From NCBI RefSeq assembly GCF_003591005.1, contig NZ_QYYD01000009.1, positions 140,280 through 204,279 on the forward strand: a stretch of 64,000 nucleotides of DNA, read 5' to 3'. Positions 1-8,489 of this stretch are shown one piece after another (position 1 is the first letter of the stretch; the number at the start of each line of letters is the position of its first letter). Under the pieces are notes generated by a model that saw only the letters and a program-made list of their open reading frames with translations, ran no database searches and was not told the origin of the DNA. A program made the position numbers and the translations under genes. The stretch is from Rhodopseudomonas palustris (lineage in GTDB: Bacteria; Pseudomonadota; Alphaproteobacteria; Rhizobiales; Xanthobacteraceae).

Positions 1-372
1 CCCTACGAATTGCGGGATGCCGACGAGTATTTCGACGACATCAAGAGCCCGAAGATCTCGAAGGACATGGTCGAACTCGCCGGCCACATCCTCGATACCA
101 AGGCGGCGCATTTCGATCCGTCGAAATTCAAGGACGACTACGAAACGGCCCTGAAGGCGCTGGTCAAGCGCAAGGCCGCCGGCAAATCGATCAAACTGCC
201 CGAGCCCGAAGAAAAGTCGGACAATGTCGTCGATCTGATGGACGCCCTGCGCCAGAGCCTCGGCAACAAGAAGGGCAGCAAACCGGCGCCGCGTCGCGCC
301 TCATCACGCGGCGGCGGCCGCTCCGCCAAGAAAGCCCACCGTTCCGCCGCCCGCGCCCGCAAGGCGGGCTGA
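1..372 (+). CDS. ku: Ku protein, C-terminal part (start outside window)
   Basis: This is the 3' end of a Ku homologue, the DNA-end-binding protein of bacterial non-homologous end joining, which recruits LigD to double-strand breaks. The reading frame is open from base 1 (PYELRDADEYF), so the gene begins upstream. The first 75 or so visible residues match the end of the Ku core, including the KDMVELAGHILDTKAAHFDP region. They are followed by a basic Lys/Arg/Ser/Ala-rich tail (RRASSRGGGRSAKKAHRSAA) typical of bacterial Ku C-termini that contact DNA. The neighbour usually paired with it, ligD, is not visible. The family call is firm; the missing N-terminal core cannot be assessed. Confidence 0.9.
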   Translation, partial: PYELRDADEYFDDIKSPKISKDMVELAGHILDTKAAHFDPSKFKDDYETALKALVKRKAAGKSIKLPEPEEKSDNVVDLMDALRQSLGNKKGSKPAPRRASSRGGGRSAKKAHRSAARARKAG

Positions 373-491
373 TGGCGACGGGCTGAGAGCTGCGGTCAGG
401 ATCCCAGAATGAGGACTCACTGCTGTCGGAAAGGCGCGCTCGTTGCAACGATTGAAGCGCACGAGCGGCGTCGCGCCTCCCTCTCCACGAG

Positions 492-638
492 TCATTCCGG
501 GGTGCGAGCGCAGCTCGCGAACCCGGAATCTCAGCACGGATGCTATCGTGTCGTGAAGTGAGCCCTGACAAAGCCACTGCGTGGCCGCATCCCTGCACCA
601 AGATTCCGGGTTCGCCGCTGCGCGGCGCCCCGGAATGA
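492..638. repeat. Inverted pair of intergenic palindromic repeats (family B)
   Basis: Two copies of a palindromic element lie head to head: TCATTCCGGGGTGCG...ACCCGGAATC at 492-530 and GATTCCGGGTTCG...CCCCGGAATGA at 602-638. Each copy can fold on itself and the two are inverted relative to each other. The same family recurs near 6430 and 63828. This fills most of the gap between ku and the histone-like gene; no gene is visible in it. Confidence 0.8.
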
Positions 639-651
639 GGTGAGGAGCGCC

Positions 652-1056
652 TTAGGACGTCTTCTTCGACGTCTTCTTTCCGGACTTCTTCGCAGACTTC
701 CGCCCGGACTTCTTGGCGGTGGACGAGCTCTTGCTCGACGACTTGGCGGACGACTTCGTGCCTCGCTTCGCCGAGCTCTTGGCGGCCTTCTTGGTTGTCT
801 TGGTCGCCTTCTTGGTAGTCTTCTTCGTCGACCTCTTAGCGGCTTTCTTCGTCGCCTTCTTGCCGGACTTCTTAGCCGACTTCTTGCCCGGCACCTTCTT
901 GCCCTCGGCGCGGGCCTCCGACAGGCCGATCGCGATCGCCTGCTTGCGGCTCTTCACTGTCTTGCCAGAGCCACCGCTCTTCAGCGTGCCGGCCTTTTTC
1001 TTTTTCATGGCGCGCTCGACATCATCCGACGCGGCCTTCGAGTATTTCCGGGCCAT
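652..1056 (-). CDS. Lysine-rich histone-like protein (DUF6496-type)
   Basis: The product is 134 residues, starting at MARKYSKAASDDVERAMKKK. The ATG at 1056 is chosen because a GGGAGG ribosome site sits just upstream; a longer reading frame back to 1188 has no support. The first 55 residues form a compact region with AIAIGLSEARAEGKK, as in DUF6496 proteins. The remainder is low-complexity Lys/Ser/Thr/Ala repeats (SAKKSGKKATKKAAKRSTKK) resembling eukaryotic H1 tails and bacterial Hc1/AlgP-like proteins. A DNA-binding or nucleoid-compacting role is an inference from composition. It lies convergent to ku, which also has a basic tail, but no functional link is shown. Confidence 0.75.
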   Translation of the reverse strand: MARKYSKAASDDVERAMKKKKAGTLKSGGSGKTVKSRKQAIAIGLSEARAEGKKVPGKKSAKKSGKKATKKAAKRSTKKTTKKATKTTKKAAKSSAKRGTKSSAKSSSKSSSTAKKSGRKSAKKSGKKTSKKTS

Positions 1057-1165
1057 ACAAGCCTCCCTTGCTAATAAGGGGCCTAATTGTTCCCGCTGAT
1101 AATAAGTTCCAGAATGCCGAGTGCGCGGGCGTCGGTGACCCATGCGCGCGTCGAAAGCCGCCTGA

Positions 1166-1420
1166 TCACGCCTCGCCGATGCGATCATCCTTCACCGGCA
1201 TCTTCTCGATCACGAAAATGATCTCAGCGTCGCGGCGCGCAGTGCTCTCGAGGCGGTCGCCGGTCTGCTGGATCAGCACAGGAATATCAATGATCGCCAT
1301 TGGATCGGTGCAACGCAGTTCGAGCCGCGTACCGACATCGAGCCGGGCCAATGCCTTGCGGGCTTTCAGGGCCGGCAGTGGGCATTTCAATCCGGTGAGG
1401 TCGAGCACGATCGCAGTCAT
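1166..1420 (-). CDS. TusA/SirA-family sulfur carrier protein
   Basis: The 84-residue product begins MTAIVLDLTGLKCPLPALKA. The CPxP motif (Cys near residue 13) is the persulfide-carrying site of the TusA/YeeD family, which relays sulfur for tRNA thiolation, molybdenum cofactor or other thiolation pathways. The length is typical of the single-domain family. The start at 1420 is the first Met giving the canonical N-terminus. It is divergent from mobA about 117 bases away, and a shared role in molybdoenzyme maturation is plausible, though this is inference from neighbourhood only. Paralogues in the family differ in partner, so no specific tus symbol is assigned. Confidence 0.85.
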   Translation of the reverse strand: MTAIVLDLTGLKCPLPALKARKALARLDVGTRLELRCTDPMAIIDIPVLIQQTGDRLESTARRDAEIIFVIEKMPVKDDRIGEA

Positions 1421-1537
1421 GTCCGAGACGATGGCGAAGCGCGGCAGCTGCGTCAATTGTCCGGGTCTTCGCCTTATTGCGCAGATGCGGCGCAACGGGC
1501 TATGACGCCCTGCGCCGAATTTGCTGAAAGCCGACCG

Positions 1538-2161
1538 ATGACCGATCCGCTCTCCACCTCTGCTGTGATTCTCGCAGGCGGCCTGGCACGGCGTATGGGC
1601 GGCGGCGACAAGGCGCTGCGCGAGATCGCCGGACGCAGCCTGCTGGCGCACGTGATCGATCGTTTAGCCCCGCAATGCGAGCGGCTGATTCTGAATGCCA
1701 ATGGCGATGCGGCGCGGTTCGCCGCGTACCGGCTGCCAATTGTCGCCGATCCTGTCCCCGACTTTCCCGGCCCGCTCGCCGGCGTGCTCGCCGGGCTCGA
1801 ATGGCTCGACACCCATGATCCCCAAACGCAGTGGATGCTCAGCGCGCCGGCGGATTGTCCGTTCTTGCCGCAAGATCTGGTCGTACGACTGCATCAGGCG
1901 CGGATCGATCAGCAGGCGCAGATCGCGGTCGCCGCTTCAACCCGCCGGACGCATCCGGTCATCGCCTTGTGGCCGCTCAATCTACGTAGCGATCTGCGCC
2001 GCGCGTTGCTTGCCGACGACATCCGCAAAGTCGATCGCTTCACCGCGTACTACGCGCGGGCGGTCGTCGAATGGCCGACCGAGCCTTTCGATCCCTTCCT
2101 CAATGTCAACACCCCGGACGACCTCGCAGCGGCCGAACGGATCGTCGCTGATCACGATTAG
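1538..2161 (+). CDS. mobA: Molybdenum cofactor guanylyltransferase MobA
   Basis: The 207-residue cytoplasmic enzyme links GMP to molybdopterin to make the Mo-bis-MGD cofactor used by DMSO-reductase-family enzymes such as nitrate reductase and formate dehydrogenase. The N-terminal nucleotide-binding signature AVILAGGLARRMGGGDKAL is clear, followed by the family acidic site region (PVPDFPGPLAGVLAGL) and the SAPADCPFLP motif. Length is normal. The ATG at 1538 is preferred over upstream starts because it places the signature near the N-terminus. It is divergent from the TusA-like gene. The nasST-nrt nitrate genes at the far end of the window may belong with an enzyme needing this cofactor. Confidence 0.93.
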   Translation: MTDPLSTSAVILAGGLARRMGGGDKALREIAGRSLLAHVIDRLAPQCERLILNANGDAARFAAYRLPIVADPVPDFPGPLAGVLAGLEWLDTHDPQTQWMLSAPADCPFLPQDLVVRLHQARIDQQAQIAVAASTRRTHPVIALWPLNLRSDLRRALLADDIRKVDRFTAYYARAVVEWPTEPFDPFLNVNTPDDLAAAERIVADHD

Positions 2162-2238
2162 CAGCGGGCCCGGAAAAGCCGGAACGCTGGATGAGCTGCT
2201 GCGTTGGAATGTCGCAGGTTCAGTCCGGGAGATATCAG

Positions 2239-2451
2239 ATGAAGCGCATTGCTCTGTGTGCCGCGACCCTCGCGGTTGCGTTCACATCCGCGGCGGAAGC
2301 CAAGGGTTGTATCAAGGGTGCGATCGTCGGCGGCGTCGCCGGTCATTTCGCGGGTCATGGCAAGCTCGGGGCAGTCGCAGGCTGCGTGATCGGCCATCAC
2401 GAAGCCAACAAGGCTGACAAGAAGGCTCAGCAGCAGAACGGCCAGAACTAA
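2239..2451 (+). CDS. Small secreted glycine-rich protein
   Basis: A 70-residue protein starts MKRIALCAATLAVAFTSAAEA, a clear Sec signal peptide with likely cleavage after AEA. The mature part contains GAIVGGVAGHFAGHGKLGAV, a glycine-zipper-like segment, and two cysteines (in KGCIKG and AGCVIG), then a Lys/Gln-rich end. A ribosome site (GGGAGAT) precedes the ATG at 2239. Glycine-zipper proteins of this size are often periplasmic or outer-membrane-associated; the role is unknown. It probably forms its own transcript after mobA. No homologue with a defined function was recognised. Confidence 0.7.
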   Translation: MKRIALCAATLAVAFTSAAEAKGCIKGAIVGGVAGHFAGHGKLGAVAGCVIGHHEANKADKKAQQQNGQN

Positions 2452-2508
2452 CGATTTGCGCTCTTCACTGCTCTTGCACCCGGTTCGGGACTTTGCGCCA
2501 TCCCGGGC

Positions 2509-2640
2509 ACAGGCTCCGCGAAGCAATCCAGCGTCGTGCACTGGGCTGGATTGCTTCGTCGGCTACGCCTCCTCGCAATGACGCCTTGCTCTTGCAAGAA
2601 CGCCTTCCTCTCGCAATGACGCCATCCGCTCGCAATGACG
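2509..2640. repeat. Palindromic repeat, family A, with iterated ends
   Basis: The core is an inverted pair: CGAAGCAATCCAG followed by CTGGATTGCTTCG, ending CTCCTCGCAATGACG. The terminal motif TCGCAATGACG then recurs two more times at 2611-2621 and 2630-2640, so three copies of the end lie in tandem. The element sits just after the stop of the alcohol dehydrogenase on the opposite strand. Confidence 0.8.
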
Positions 2641-2647
2641 TCTTTTA

Positions 2648-3700
2648 TTACGGCGTCAGCACCGCGCGGCCGATCAGCTTGCCCTGCTGCAGATCGCGCA
2701 ATGCGTCGTTGGCCTTCGGAAGTGGAAGCGGCGTCACCGGGATCGGCGCGATCTTCTTGGCGCGGACAAGATCGAGCAGCTCCTGCGTTTCCGCAAGATT
2801 GCCGACATAGCTGCCCTGGATAGTGATCGCCTTCATAGGAATGAACGGCAGCGCCCACGGCGCGCCGCCGCCGAACAGGCCGACGATCACCAGCTTGCCG
2901 CCCTTGGTGAGACAATCGAAGCCGAGCTGCGCAGTCTGCGCGTTGCCGACCAGATCGAGCGCGCCGCGGATCGGCATGCCGGCCTTGGCCATGATCTGCT
3001 CCAGCGCGTCCGGCGCGGCGCCGTCGACCGACGCCAATGCGCCGGCCTTCTCGGCCGCCTCGCGCTTGGATGCGTCGATATCCACCATGATGGCGCCCTT
3101 GCCGCCCATCGCCTTGAGCAGCGAAAGCGCCATCAGCCCGAGCCCGCCGGCGCCGAAGATCACGATCGGCTCGTCCAGACAGAACTCGAGCTTCTTCAGC
3201 GCACTGAAAGTGGTGATGCCGGAGCAGGCGTAAGGCGCCGCCGTCACCGGATCGAGGCCGTCGAGACTGAGCAGATAGCGCGGATGCGGCACGATCAGTT
3301 CGTCGGAGTAACCGCCGTCGCAATACACGCCGAGGAAGCGCGGCTTGAGGCACATGTTCTCGTCGCCGGCCTTGCACACCGCGCACTGACCGCAGCCGAT
3401 CCACGGATAGACCAGCGCGACCTCGCCGATCTTCGCATCCTTGGCATCGGGCCCGGCGGCGACGATCTCGCCGACGGTCTCGTGTCCCATCGTCAGTGGC
3501 AACGCGACGCCCCGGTCCTGCAGTGACAGCCGTTTGCGGCCATGGCCGAGTTCGTAGCCGCCTTCCCAGATGTGCAGGTCGCTATGGCAGACACCCGCAG
3601 CCTTGACGCGGACCAGCACCTGCGTGCCGGTCAACTCCGGCGTCGGCCGGTTTTCTTCGCTGAGCGGCTGGCCGAAGCCGGTGACACGAAAGCTCTTCAT
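2648..3700 (-). CDS. Zinc-dependent alcohol dehydrogenase (MDR family)
   Basis: The 350-residue enzyme of the medium-chain dehydrogenase superfamily would oxidise an alcohol or reduce an aldehyde with NAD(P). Catalytic zinc ligands are visible as Cys38 (GVCHSD) and the His73-Glu74 pair (MGHETVGE). The structural zinc lobe is GCGQCAVCKAGDENMC with cysteines 103, 106, 109 and 117. The Rossmann nucleotide-binding motif is GAGGLGLMAL. The ATG at 3700 gives the usual MKSFRVTGFGQP start. It follows the nitronate monooxygenase on the same strand at 76 bases, so they may be co-transcribed. The substrate cannot be read from the sequence. Confidence 0.9.
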   Translation of the reverse strand: MKSFRVTGFGQPLSEENRPTPELTGTQVLVRVKAAGVCHSDLHIWEGGYELGHGRKRLSLQDRGVALPLTMGHETVGEIVAAGPDAKDAKIGEVALVYPWIGCGQCAVCKAGDENMCLKPRFLGVYCDGGYSDELIVPHPRYLLSLDGLDPVTAAPYACSGITTFSALKKLEFCLDEPIVIFGAGGLGLMALSLLKAMGGKGAIMVDIDASKREAAEKAGALASVDGAAPDALEQIMAKAGMPIRGALDLVGNAQTAQLGFDCLTKGGKLVIVGLFGGGAPWALPFIPMKAITIQGSYVGNLAETQELLDLVRAKKIAPIPVTPLPLPKANDALRDLQQGKLIGRAVLTP

Positions 3701-3776
3701 TGCGCGTTCTCCCCGATGTTTGTTGCGGCAAAATATGGCACGCCACCGCAGGGGCGTCGACCATGCAACGCGGCAC

Positions 3777-4739
3777 TTATGCTGCCGAGCGAAATTCGCC
3801 GGCGGTTTGCTGCACCAGCTCAGCGACCGTGACCACGTTGCCAACGCCGGAGGTCGAATGGCCGGCGCTCCAGACATCGCGCCACCGCTTCGGCCGCTGC
3901 TCGCGCGCGCCGACGTCGATGTCCTTGCCGATATCGATTGCGCCGCGCTCCGGCAGATCGCCAGGATCGAGTCCTGCGGCGATGATCGAGGGCCGCAGCA
4001 TGTTGGTCTGCAGCCCGGTGAATGCTTTGGTGAGCAGGATGTCGTCGGCGGAGGACGAGACCAGCATTTCCTTGTAGCGCGGATCGGCGAGGCTTTCCTG
4101 CGTGGCGATGAACTTGGTGCCCATATAGCCGAGATCGCAGCCGAGCGCCGTTGCGGCGCGCAGCGCGACGCCGTCACTGATGCCACCGGCCAGCACGATG
4201 ACGCCATCGTAGAATTTGCGCACCGCGCGAACGAAAGCGAACGGATTGAGCCACCCCGTCTGACCGCCCGCTCCTGCCGTCAGCAGCACCAGGCCATCGG
4301 CGCCCGCTTCCGCCGCGCGCTCGGCGTGGCGAATGCTCGCGACGTCCGCCAGCACCATCGCGCCGGCGTCGTGCAGCGGCTTGATCACGGGCTCGGGCGA
4401 GCCGACGCTGGTAATCACGATTTCCGGTTTGTGCGCCAGCAGCACGGCGAGATCGTCAGCCAGGCGAGCGTTGGAGCGGTGCACGATCAAGTTGGCGCAC
4501 CACGGCGCGGCGCTGCGCCCGGTGTCATCGGCGTGCGCCCGCGCGCGCTGTTCGATCGTGCTGATCCAGCTATCCAGTTGTTCCGTGCTGCGGCAATTGA
4601 CGGTCGGAAACGAACCGATGACGCCCTGCGCACACGCTGCCGCGACCAGATCGACGCCTGATACCAGGAACATCGGCGCCGCGATCAGCGGCAGCTCGAG
4701 CCGTTCGCGGAATATGCTGAGACGATCGGCAGCGGCCAA
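3777..4739 (-). CDS. Nitronate monooxygenase / NPD-type FMN protein
   Basis: The 320-residue TIM-barrel flavoprotein belongs to the 2-nitropropane dioxygenase family, which oxidises alkyl nitronates using FMN and O2. The sequence shows LPLIAAPMFLVSG at the start, VLADVASIRHAERAAEAGAD in the middle, LLTAGAGGQTG, and the phosphate-binding VLAGGISDGVALRAATALG. Translation probably starts at the TTG at 4739: a GGAGGAA ribosome site is correctly spaced, and the nearby ATGs are out of frame. It is divergent from the acyl-CoA ligase (111-base gap). Some family members are enoyl reductases, so the exact reaction is open. Confidence 0.85.
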   Translation of the reverse strand: MAAADRLSIFRERLELPLIAAPMFLVSGVDLVAAACAQGVIGSFPTVNCRSTEQLDSWISTIEQRARAHADDTGRSAAPWCANLIVHRSNARLADDLAVLLAHKPEIVITSVGSPEPVIKPLHDAGAMVLADVASIRHAERAAEAGADGLVLLTAGAGGQTGWLNPFAFVRAVRKFYDGVIVLAGGISDGVALRAATALGCDLGYMGTKFIATQESLADPRYKEMLVSSSADDILLTKAFTGLQTNMLRPSIIAAGLDPGDLPERGAIDIGKDIDVGAREQRPKRWRDVWSAGHSTSGVGNVVTVAELVQQTAGEFRSAA

Positions 4740-4850
4740 GGCGTTCCTCCATCATGATCTTTGCTGTTCCGCCGCGGCTGCGGCGTGCTACGCTTTGACC
4801 GAACATTGGCACGCGCAAAAGCCGATGACAAACACACGGGAGCAAGCCCC

Positions 4851-6413
4851 ATGACCGACGCCCTCAATGCTTTTCCGACCGCCGGCACGCAGACACTGCG
4901 CGCGCTGTCGCGCTACCCGACGCGCACCGCATTCAGCTGGCCGGGCGGCACGCTGAGCTATCGCGGCGCGATCGACATGATCGGCGGCATCCAGAAGGTG
5001 TTCATGGGACTTGGCGCGCAACCCGGCACACGCGTCGCGATGCTCACGGCCAACCGCGCCGAAACCTGGTGCGCCGGCGTCGCCGCGCAGCTCAGCCGCT
5101 TCGCCATCACCTGGCTGCACCCGCTCGGCTCGCGCGAAGACCAGATCGACCAGATCGAAGATTCGGGAGCCGAAATCCTGGTGATCGATGCGGCCGCGTT
5201 TCACCAGCGCGGCGGCGAACTCGCCATGCAGGCGCGCGGGCTGCGCCACGTCTTCACCATCGGCCGCGCCGACTACGGCCTCGACCTGCTGGTCGCGCTC
5301 GACAAGGCAGGCAGCGCCACGCCGAGAGATTTCGCGCAGATCGACGACGTCGCCGTGCTGAACTACACCGGCGGCACCACCGGCAAGTCCAAAGGTGCGC
5401 TGCGCCGGCATCGCGAAAACGCCGGCTTCGCTGCGGCCATCCTGGCCGACTTCGAAATCCCGATGGACCCGCGCTATCTCACGGTGGCGCCGATCAGCCA
5501 TGTCGCCGGCACCAAGGTGCTGCCGGCGCTGATGCGCGGCGGCACCATCCATATGCTGAAGGGCTTCGATCCCGAAGCGGTGCTGCAGACCATCCAGCGC
5601 GAGAAGATCAACTTCACGCTGTTCGTGCCGACCATGATCTACGTGCTGCTCGATCACCCGGCGCTGGCGAGCACCGATCTGAGTTCGCTCGATCTCGTGC
5701 TGTACGGCGCCTCGCCGATGTCGCCGACGCGGCTGGTCGAAGGCATCGAGCGCATCGGTCCAGTGTTTTCACAGCTCTACGGCCAGACCGAGTGCTACCC
5801 GGTGTCGGTGCTGCGCAAGGCCGATCACGACCCGAAGCAGCCGGATCTGTTCCTGTCCTGCGGCTTCCCGATCGCGGCCTGCGATGCGCGCATCCTCGAC
5901 GACGACGACCAGGAGGTTGCCGACGGCGAAGCCGGCGAGATCTGCGTGCGTGCGCCGCACGTCATGCAGGAATATTGGAAGCGTCCGGAGCAGACCGCCG
6001 AAACGCTGAAGAACGGCTGGCTGCACACCGGCGACATCGCCAAGCGCGATGACCGCGGCTACATGTACATCCTCGACCGCAAGAAGGACATGATCGTGTC
6101 CGGCGGCTTCAACATCTTCCCGCGCGAAGTCGAAGACGTGCTGTCGACGCACAGCGGCGTCGCGATGGTCGCCGTCGTCGGCGTGCCCGACGACAAATGG
6201 GGCGAAGCCGTCACCGCGGTCGTCGTCAGCAAGCCCGGCACGCAGCCGGACGAGCGCGAGCTGATCGAGCTGGTGAAGACCCGCAAGGGCTCGGCGCACG
6301 CGCCGAAGCAGATCAAGTTCGTCGACGAGATGCCGATGACCGGCGTCGGCAAGATCGACAAGAAAGTGCTGCGCGCGCAGTTCTGGCAGGGGCGTGATCG
6401 GATGGTGGGGTAG
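4851..6413 (+). CDS. AMP-forming acyl-CoA synthetase / CoA ligase
   Basis: The 520-residue adenylate-forming enzyme activates a carboxylic acid with ATP and then transfers it to CoA. Visible signatures are the phosphate-binding loop YTGGTTGKSKGA, the YGQTECYP motif, the hinge HTGDIAKRDDRGYMYILDR followed by KDMIVSGGFNIFPREVE, and the catalytic lysine region GVGKIDKKVLR at the C-terminus. The ATG at 4851 follows a GGGAG ribosome site. Length and motifs fit medium/long-chain or aromatic-acid ligases; the substrate is not determinable. It is divergent from the nitronate monooxygenase/alcohol dehydrogenase pair, hinting at a small catabolic cluster (inference). Confidence 0.9.
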   Translation: MTDALNAFPTAGTQTLRALSRYPTRTAFSWPGGTLSYRGAIDMIGGIQKVFMGLGAQPGTRVAMLTANRAETWCAGVAAQLSRFAITWLHPLGSREDQIDQIEDSGAEILVIDAAAFHQRGGELAMQARGLRHVFTIGRADYGLDLLVALDKAGSATPRDFAQIDDVAVLNYTGGTTGKSKGALRRHRENAGFAAAILADFEIPMDPRYLTVAPISHVAGTKVLPALMRGGTIHMLKGFDPEAVLQTIQREKINFTLFVPTMIYVLLDHPALASTDLSSLDLVLYGASPMSPTRLVEGIERIGPVFSQLYGQTECYPVSVLRKADHDPKQPDLFLSCGFPIAACDARILDDDDQEVADGEAGEICVRAPHVMQEYWKRPEQTAETLKNGWLHTGDIAKRDDRGYMYILDRKKDMIVSGGFNIFPREVEDVLSTHSGVAMVAVVGVPDDKWGEAVTAVVVSKPGTQPDERELIELVKTRKGSAHAPKQIKFVDEMPMTGVGKIDKKVLRAQFWQGRDRMVG

Positions 6414-6429
6414 TTCGCTTCCTCCTCCA

Positions 6430-6561
6430 TCATTCCGGGGTGCGCCACCGGGTCCGGCCTGCGGCCGGCCCGACGACAGGCTGCGCGCGAACCCGGAATC
6501 TGACCCGCAAATAATTTAGGGATTCCGGGTTCGCGCAGCTTTGCTGCGCGCCCCAGAATGA
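6430..6561. repeat. Inverted pair of palindromic repeats (family B)
   Basis: CATTCCGGGGTGCG...ACCCGGAATC is followed by GATTCCGGGTTCGCGCAGC...GCGCCCCAGAATGA in inverted orientation. It occupies the convergent gap between the acyl-CoA ligase and ureF. The left copy contains an inner dyad GGTCCGGCC/GGCCGGCC that also occurs in the family A copy near 17.9 kb, so the families share modules. Confidence 0.8.
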
Positions 6562-6574
6562 CAACCGGAGGCAG

Positions 6575-7300
6575 TTACGACCTGAACAACCGCGTATACT
6601 GCGTCTCGTGGCGCAGGCTGGCGAGGTCGGCGCGGAAGGTGGCGCCGCCGAGGTCGTCAAGCGACGCTGCCAACGCACGCTCGCCGGTGCTGATCACCAC
6701 CGGCTCGAGCGCAGCAAGAACACGCTGACTATCCGTCTGGCCGAGCGGCACGAGGCGGGCGCCGGCGGAGATCCAGTTCGACACCACCGCGTGCAGGAAC
6801 GCATGCAGCGTGGCGGCGAGCGGAACGCCGTGCAGTGCGCTGACCAGGCCGACCGCGACCGGATAGGCCAGCGCGCCGTCGCAAGCGGCCACCGCACGCT
6901 CCAATCCCTCGCTGGCCCAGGCGTTGCGGACGATCTCGATGAAGGCGCGGCCCTGCATGGTGGTTTCGAGATGGCGCTCGGCCGAGGGCACGAAGGCGAC
7001 GGCGAGTTCGGCGACCTCGCGCAGCCCCTGCTCATTGCCGCCCGCGGCGGCCCGATGGGCGTGGGCGAGGAACACGCCGTCGCAGAAGCCGGCGCCGTGC
7101 TCGAGCATCGCGGCGAGCCAGTCGCGCAGGGTTGCGGCGTCGTCGACGTCGCCGGTTTCCACCGCCCATTCGAGGCCGCTGGAATACGAGAATGCTCCGA
7201 CCGGAAACGCCGGCGACAGCCAGGTCATCAGCCGATACAGCGCAGCGCCCTGCTGCGCCGACAGCGGTTCGCTCGCCGTCCCTGACGGCTCAGTGGTCAT
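6575..7300 (-). CDS. ureF: Urease accessory protein UreF
   Basis: The 241-residue accessory protein forms a complex with UreD and UreG that delivers nickel to apo-urease and acts as a GTPase-activating partner of UreG. Recognisable family segments are [20 protein letters not shown] near the N-terminus, the helical core with [18 protein letters not shown], and the [20 protein letters not shown] region. The ATG at 7300 overlaps the end of ureE by 11 bases, showing translational coupling. A longer reading frame upstream is only the out-of-frame shadow of the UreE histidine tail. It is the last urease gene of the cluster; ureG, the usual next gene, is absent. Confidence 0.93.
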   Translation of the reverse strand: MTTEPSGTASEPLSAQQGAALYRLMTWLSPAFPVGAFSYSSGLEWAVETGDVDDAATLRDWLAAMLEHGAGFCDGVFLAHAHRAAAGGNEQGLREVAELAVAFVPSAERHLETTMQGRAFIEIVRNAWASEGLERAVAACDGALAYPVAVGLVSALHGVPLAATLHAFLHAVVSNWISAGARLVPLGQTDSQRVLAALEPVVISTGERALAASLDDLGGATFRADLASLRHETQYTRLFRS

Positions 7301-7880
7301 GCTTGTGTGCGTGGCCGTGCGCGTGACCATGATCGTGGCCGCAGTGCTCATCATGCACGTGGTGATCGTGATCATGGCCATGCTTGTGATCATGGTGCTG
7401 ATGACCATGGTGGTCGTGATCGGCATGGTCATGCGCGCCGCCGTCGTGCGCCGGCGCATAGGCGCCGCCTTCCGGATCGAACGGCGCCTCGATCTCGACG
7501 ACCTTGCCGCCGAGCCCCTTCACCATGTCGGCGATGACATGATCGCGACGGATCCGCAGCGCCTTGGCCATCACTTGCGTCGGCAGATGCCGGTTGCCGA
7601 GATGCCAGGCCAGCCGCACCAGATGCAGCGGATCGCGGCCGCGGATCTCCAGAAGCGGCTCCGGCGCGGCAACCACTTCGACCAATCGGCCGTCGTCGAG
7701 CACCAATGCATCGCCGCCGCGCAGCGCCACCGCGTGTTCGAGATCGAGCAAAAACTCGAGTCCTCGCGTCCCCGTCATCGCCATCCGTCGGCGATGGCGG
7801 TCGTCGAACGCGAGCACCACGGTGTCGGCCGCCGGCTGCTTGAACTGATAATGTCCGTGGACTTTGCTGGCTCGGATCAT
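7290..7880 (-). CDS. ureE: Urease accessory nickel chaperone UreE
   Basis: The 196-residue metallochaperone supplies nickel to the urease activation complex. The N-terminal peptide-binding domain (residues 1-75) and the metal-binding domain with YHLGNRH-like [12 protein letters not shown] are present. The C-terminal 50 residues are extraordinarily His/Asp-rich ([19 protein letters not shown] and more), a nickel storage tail longer than in many alphaproteobacteria. The tail is encoded by a CAT/GAC-rich repeat tract. It overlaps ureF and lies 274 bases downstream of the two ABM-fold genes, with a family A repeat in between. Confidence 0.95.
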   Translation of the reverse strand: MIRASKVHGHYQFKQPAADTVVLAFDDRHRRRMAMTGTRGLEFLLDLEHAVALRGGDALVLDDGRLVEVVAAPEPLLEIRGRDPLHLVRLAWHLGNRHLPTQVMAKALRIRRDHVIADMVKGLGGKVVEIEAPFDPEGGAYAPAHDGGAHDHADHDHHGHQHHDHKHGHDHDHHVHDEHCGHDHGHAHGHAHKHDH

Positions 7881-8025
7881 GGTGGGCTCATCGCATATCA
7901 GGACGAGCCAGAAGCTTTAGAGCATTTCCCGGGCGAGGGAAATCCGGATCGCGCGGCACGGCGAGGATTGACGAGGCCACTTAACGGCTGTGCGCAGCTC
8001 CGCGCAAGTGACCACTTCTCCCCGT

Positions 8026-8142
8026 CGTCGTTGCGAGGAGCGAAGCGACGAAGCAATCCAGAGCCTCAGCACACCGCTGGATTGCTTCGCGGAGCCTGTC
8101 ATCGGGCGGCGCTTTGCGCCGACCCGTTGGCTCGCAATGACG
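8026..8142. repeat. Palindromic repeat, family A
   Basis: The element runs from GTTGCGAGGAGCGAAGCGACGA through the inverted arms GAAGCAATCCAG/CTGGATTGCTTC to CTCGCAATGACGG. It lies inside the urease cluster between ureE and the ABM-fold genes, where it could form a strong RNA hairpin and modulate the downstream ureEF transcript (inference). Confidence 0.8.
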
Positions 8143-8154
8143 GGGAGAGCTCCC

Positions 8155-8454
8155 TCAGAACGTCTCGACCTTGGCGTCGCTGATGATCTCGATCACCGTC
8201 GGCGAGGCTTTCAGCGGCGCCGACAGTTCGCGCCACACCTTCATGTGCGGCGCCCGGGCGTGGGCGTTGAGGTCCTCGCGGCTCTCCCAGCGCTCGACCA
8301 CCACGAAGGTGTTCGGATCGTTGATCGAGATGTGGTTCTCGTAAGCGATGCAGCCCTTCTCCTTGCGGGTCTCGGCGATGCAGGCCTTGGCGCCGGCGAT
8401 GAAGGCGTCACGCGCCTCTGGCTTCACCTGCGTGGTGGCGACGACGTAGATCAT
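8155..8454 (-). CDS. ABM-fold monooxygenase-like protein (downstream copy)
   Basis: A 99-residue protein, MIYVVATTQVKPEARDAFIA..., with the antibiotic biosynthesis monooxygenase (ABM) ferredoxin-like fold signature: a first strand IYVVAT, then the ENHISINDPNTFVVVERWES segment and a C-terminal strand. Relatives include quinol monooxygenase YgiN and LsrG-like enzymes. ATG at 8454. It is a paralogue of the equally long gene 35 bases upstream, the two sharing IYVVAT-VKP and WE-x3-L segments. The pair sits between ureC and ureE but has no known role in urease; the substrate is unknown. Confidence 0.8.
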   Translation of the reverse strand: MIYVVATTQVKPEARDAFIAGAKACIAETRKEKGCIAYENHISINDPNTFVVVERWESREDLNAHARAPHMKVWRELSAPLKASPTVIEIISDAKVETF

Positions 8455-8489
8455 CGGGGATTGTCCCTTCTTGTTGGCAGCGCTGACGC

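Noticed and set aside
4807..4822. TGGCACGCGCAAAAGC upstream of the acyl-CoA ligase resembles a sigma-54 promoter.
   Set aside because: GG and GC are separated by eleven, not ten, bases and the -12 element lacks TTGC, so it does not fit RpoN spacing.
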